The notes beneath the pieces are model-generated. The model was not told where the DNA came from. It searched no databases and saw nothing but the letters and a program-made list of their open reading frames with translations. The position numbers and the translations under genes are program-made. Source: an uncultured Synergistales bacterium (GTDB lineage: Bacteria; Synergistota; Synergistia; Synergistales; Aminobacteriaceae). Taken from it: a stretch of 8,125 bases of DNA. Below are positions 5,587 to 8,125 of this stretch, one piece after another. Position 1 is the stretch's first letter. Each line of letters begins with the position of its first letter. The DNA is taken from positions 1 to 8,125 of the forward strand of contig CALFXN010000595.1 in the NCBI GenBank assembly GCA_937957815.1, written 5' to 3'.

Positions 5587-5614
5587 TTGACATGTTATGC
5601 ACAAACTTTATGAT
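5587..5614 (+). promoter_or_regulatory. Predicted strong promoter for hydF-hydE
   Basis: A perfect -35 box TTGACA (5587-5592) is followed after 16 bases by TATGAT (5609-5614), a 5/6 match to the -10 consensus. Transcription would start near 5621, about 36 nt before the HydF start at 5657. It overlaps an in-frame ATG at 5597, which therefore cannot be the real HydF start from this promoter. Confidence 0.65.
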
Positions 5615-5656
5615 TGCTTTGTATGTAGCATCAAACTTTTACACGAGGAGCTCGGC

Positions 5657-6895
5657 ATGATCACCACCCCACTGGCGGAACAGATCGGCATCGTCCTCTA
5701 CGGACTGCGAAACAGCGGAAAGTCGTCACTCGTCAATAATATGCTCGAAGCGGACATATCGATCGTGTCGGATCGCCCGGGCACCACGACGGATCCCGTC
5801 GTCCGGAGCATCGAGATGGGGCCGCTCGGTCCCGTTTCGGTCACGGACACCGCGGGGTTCGACGACGACGACGACGAGCTTGGTGCGCTCCGCGTCTCGC
5901 GGACGAATCTCAGGCTCGAAACAGCGGATATCGTGCTCTTCGTCACACGCGGAGACGTCCCGCCGACCTCTGCGGAAGAAGCGGTCGTCGCAAGGCTGAT
6001 CGAACGGAGGAAGCCTGCGCTGATCGTCCTGACGTTCGCCGACAAAGGCGTCTGCGGGGAGAAGCGTCGCTTCGCGCCCCATTATCGCAGGATCCACGTG
6101 GATAACCTTTCACGTCGCGGCATCCGGGACCTGAACGCGGCACTGCAATCGTTCTCCGACCTCGTCGAACGGGAGATCACGCCACTCGAGGGGCTCGTCC
6201 AGGCGGACGAATCGATCCTTCTCGTGACCCCGATCGACGATTCCGCGCCGAAGGCGCGCATGATCCTGCCCCAGGTCGAGGTTATCCGGGACATTCTCGA
6301 CAAGGATTGCTTCATGTCCGTTACGAAGGAGTTACAGCTCGCTTCGTGTTACGCCTCGCTGAAAGAGCGCCCGTCTCTCGTGATAACGGACAGCCAGGCG
6401 TTCACCGAAGTAGCTGCAGCAATCCCCCGGGATCAGCTTCTGACATCGTTCTCGATCCTCTTCGCCCGAAAGAAGGGAGATCTTGCGTACTTCGTCGAGG
6501 GTCTGAGAAGGCTTTCCGAAGTCCCCGCGTGCGGACGTATCCTGATTCTCGAGTCCTGCAAGCACCATCGCGTCGACGACGACATCGGAACGGTCAAGAT
6601 CCCGACCCTCTTCCGGAAAAAGGTCCGCCCAGATGTCACGTTCGAGCTGCTTCAGGACGTCCCGGAGCGCCTCACGGACTATTCGTTCGTCATCAACTGC
6701 GCCGGGTGCATGACGACGCGCAACAACATGATGCGCCGTATCGCCATGTTCCGGAACGCGGGGCTCGCAGGAACGAACTACGGTCTGTTCCTGGCGTGGG
6801 CGAAGGGGCTGCTTCCGCGCGCGCTCGAACCGTTCCCGCTCGAGCACGCGCTGTACAACAGCTTCGGAGGAGAGAACGATGACGTTCGACAATGA
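5657..6895 (+). CDS. hydF: [FeFe]-hydrogenase H-cluster maturation GTPase HydF
   Basis: A 412-residue scaffold protein on which the diiron subcluster of the [FeFe]-hydrogenase active site is completed before transfer to the hydrogenase. The N-terminal GTPase domain shows the P-loop GLRNSGKS (16-23), the G2 threonines in GTTTDPV (42-48) and the G3 box DTAG (64-67). The dimerisation and cluster domains carry VTPIDDSAPKARMILPQVEVIRDILD (190-215, quoted in family form), CKHHRVDDDIG (301-311) and NCAGCM (347-352). Cluster ligands C301, C348 and C351 are present; H303 fits the CxH motif, but the usual histidine before CxxC is N347. The guanine-specificity box NKxD is degenerate (TFAD, 126-129). A run of five aspartates follows the G3 box, encoded by a (GAC)5 tract. 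The start is ATG 5657, with GAGGAG 6 bases upstream. It overlaps hydE by 17 bases and has its own promoter. The family call is firm. Confidence 0.95.
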   Translation: MITTPLAEQIGIVLYGLRNSGKSSLVNNMLEADISIVSDRPGTTTDPVVRSIEMGPLGPVSVTDTAGFDDDDDELGALRVSRTNLRLETADIVLFVTRGDVPPTSAEEAVVARLIERRKPALIVLTFADKGVCGEKRRFAPHYRRIHVDNLSRRGIRDLNAALQSFSDLVEREITPLEGLVQADESILLVTPIDDSAPKARMILPQVEVIRDILDKDCFMSVTKELQLASCYASLKERPSLVITDSQAFTEVAAAIPRDQLLTSFSILFARKKGDLAYFVEGLRRLSEVPACGRILILESCKHHRVDDDIGTVKIPTLFRKKVRPDVTFELLQDVPERLTDYSFVINCAGCMTTRNNMMRRIAMFRNAGLAGTNYGLFLAWAKGLLPRALEPFPLEHALYNSFGGENDDVRQ

Positions 6896-7916
6896 GGCGA
6901 TCCGGGAACTGATGGATCTCCCGACGGATGTTCTCGTTGCGGAGGCGGACCGGATCCGGAAAGAACGATACGGGGACGGCGTCTGGATCCGTGGGTTGCT
7001 CGAATTCACGAACCGGTGCGCCTGCAACTGCCTGTACTGCGGCCTCCGCCGCGACAACCGAAGGATTCGCAGATACGCGCTCGAAGATCGCACGGTCCTT
7101 TCGGCCGTCGGCGACGCCTTCGACGTCGGAATCCGTACCTTCGTCCTGCAAGGCGGCGAAGATCCGTTCTGGACCACGGAACGGCTTTGCGCGCTCGTGG
7201 GCGCGATCAAGAGAAAGACGAAGGGGGAAGCCGCGGTGACCCTGAGCTGCGGCATCCGGTCCCGGGACGAATACGCCGCGCTCCGCGACGCCGGAATGGA
7301 CCGGTATCTGCTGCGTTTTGAGACATCGGACCGGGAGCTTCACGAATGTCTTCGTGACGGCGTCCCGTTCGATCTCCGGCTCCGGGCGCTGTACGACCTG
7401 CGCGAAACCGGAATAGAACTCGGGTCGGGTTTCATGGTGGGCCTCCCTGGCGAAACCGAACGGACCCGTTTCGAAAACCTCCTTCTCTGCCGCGATCTCG
7501 AACTCGACATGATCGGCATCGGACCGTTCATTCCAAATCCGGACACGCCGCTCGGGAACGCCCTTCCCGGAACGATCGCGGAAACGGTCCGGATGACGGC
7601 GCTGCTCAGGATCATCCTGCCGGACGCAAACATTCCTGCGACGACGGCGGCAGGGTCGCTCGCGGCGGGCGGTCGCGAGGCGATGCTAGCCGCCGGGGCG
7701 AACGTCCTCATGCCCAACATTACGCCGCTCGACGTCCGGACGTGTTACCTGCTGTACCCCGGAAAGGACACGATCAGACAGGATGGCGTTCAGGAACTCG
7801 GGGAGATCGGGGAGCGCCTGAGGTCGCTCGGGCGGACGATGCGCCACGATCGCGGAGACTCCCGTTCGTCGTCGGCGCGGACCGGCCTCCCGAAGGCGAT
7901 CGGCGCGGTGAACTGA
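6879..7916 (+). CDS. hydE: [FeFe]-hydrogenase H-cluster radical SAM maturase HydE
   Basis: A 345-residue radical S-adenosylmethionine enzyme that acts on the iron-cysteine-CO-CN product of HydG to build the diiron precursor of the hydrogenase active site. The radical-SAM cysteines are C47, C51 and C54 (CACNCLYCGLRRDN, with an extra C49). Other HydE features are VLQGGEDPFW (89-98), the SAM-binding and barrel motifs LSCGIRSRDEY and LLRFETSD, GFMVGLPGET, DMIGIGPFIPNPDTPLG, and the late NITP...CYLLYPGK segment. The relative PylB is the main alternative, but the tight overlap with hydF argues for HydE. The second C-terminal Fe-S cluster motif seen in some HydE proteins is absent, as in many family members. 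The start ATG 6879 has GGAGGAGAG upstream and lies inside the end of hydF, implying translational coupling. HydG is not in this window. The last 30 residues are charged and poorly conserved in appearance. Confidence 0.95.
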   Translation: MTFDNEAIRELMDLPTDVLVAEADRIRKERYGDGVWIRGLLEFTNRCACNCLYCGLRRDNRRIRRYALEDRTVLSAVGDAFDVGIRTFVLQGGEDPFWTTERLCALVGAIKRKTKGEAAVTLSCGIRSRDEYAALRDAGMDRYLLRFETSDRELHECLRDGVPFDLRLRALYDLRETGIELGSGFMVGLPGETERTRFENLLLCRDLELDMIGIGPFIPNPDTPLGNALPGTIAETVRMTALLRIILPDANIPATTAAGSLAAGGREAMLAAGANVLMPNITPLDVRTCYLLYPGKDTIRQDGVQELGEIGERLRSLGRTMRHDRGDSRSSSARTGLPKAIGAVN

Positions 7917-7920
7917 CGCA

Positions 7921-8125
7921 ATGATCCACGGAGAGGACTCCGCCCCCGTCCGTCGTTTCCGGCGTGCGCGAGAGGAGCCGACGCGGACCTGCCGCGACTC
8001 GATCGGAACCACGGCGAGCTCTTTTGTTTCCGGCGCGCTCTTCCCGGTCGCGGTGATCCTGCTCTGGTGGGCGGGCATCAGGGCGGGACTCTGGAATCCG
8101 TTCCTCCTGCCGTCGCCGCAGGCTG
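7921..8125 (+). CDS. N-terminal part of an ABC transporter permease (SsuC/TauC/NitT type)
   Basis: ATG at 7921 opens 68 codons to the right edge. The first 30 residues are charged and arginine-rich; a hydrophobic helix follows at about 38-56 (FPVAVILLWWAGIRAGLWNP around it), then FLLPSPQA. A 'LPxxxxLLWW...G..NPFLLPSPxAV' N-terminus is characteristic of permeases for sulfonates, taurine, nitrate and pyrimidine-type thiamine precursors. It begins 4 bases after the hydE stop with only a weak ribosome binding site, so it is probably read through from the hydFE transcript. The catalytic EAA loop lies beyond the window, so the family is likely but the substrate is unknown. Confidence 0.75.
   Translation, partial: MIHGEDSAPVRRFRRAREEPTRTCRDSIGTTASSFVSGALFPVAVILLWWAGIRAGLWNPFLLPSPQA

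Noticed and set aside
5597..5656. Upstream start for HydF giving 20 extra residues
   Set aside because: The ATG at 5597 lies between the -35 and -10 boxes of the predicted promoter, and ATG 5657 has GAGGAG at the right spacing.
1..8125. CRISPR arrays, tRNA or rRNA genes, insertion sequences, prophage genes
   Set aside because: No regularly spaced repeats, no tRNA-like folds, no transposase or integrase motifs were seen on either strand.

Overview
The window looks like chromosomal DNA of a GC-rich, strictly anaerobic bacterium, probably with a diderm envelope. The main evidence is adjacent genes for two [FeFe]-hydrogenase H-cluster maturases (HydF, HydE). A secreted NUP-family protein and a sodium:solute symporter fit that picture. 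A peptide- or amino-acid-fermenting lineage such as Synergistota is possible, but this is a guess from gene content and base composition; no rRNA or other phylogenetic marker is present.

Left arm, minus strand (about 2550 down to 1): a promoter overlapping a 20-bp palindrome reads into a signal-peptide-bearing NUP-family protein (nucleoside-phosphorylase fold), a PduO-type cob(I)alamin adenosyltransferase, a GntR/FCD transcription factor, and the first 34 codons of a membrane protein that may be YdcF/ElyC-like. Gaps are 36, 110 and 12 bases, so one transcript is plausible.

Centre, noncoding (2500-2910): two TTGACA -35 boxes lie back to back in one inverted repeat and drive the two arms apart. 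The rightward transcript would begin near 2622 with a leader of about 290 nt. This leader can fold into an elongated hairpin, a three-way junction closed by a perfect 10-bp stem and containing a 20-bp hairpin, and then a 15-bp terminator-like hairpin. This resembles a cis-acting RNA regulator (riboswitch or attenuator), and it matches no class I could recognise. It is the most interesting object in the window.

Right arm, plus strand: a 32-residue one-helix membrane peptide overlaps by 4 bases the start of a 481-residue SSS-family sodium symporter. A ureohydrolase (agmatinase/arginase family) with all six metal ligands follows. Together they suggest uptake of a guanidino compound and its hydrolysis to urea, with the substrate unknown. 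A hairpin and a strong new promoter (5587-5614) separate this unit from hydF and hydE, which overlap by 17 bases. The start of an SsuC/TauC-like ABC transporter permease follows 4 bases later and runs off the right edge. HydG, the third maturase, and a hydrogenase subunit are not in the window.

Several starts were set by ribosome binding sites rather than by the longest open frame: the adenosyltransferase (1458), the symporter (3006), HydF (5657) and the GTG start of the regulator (802).
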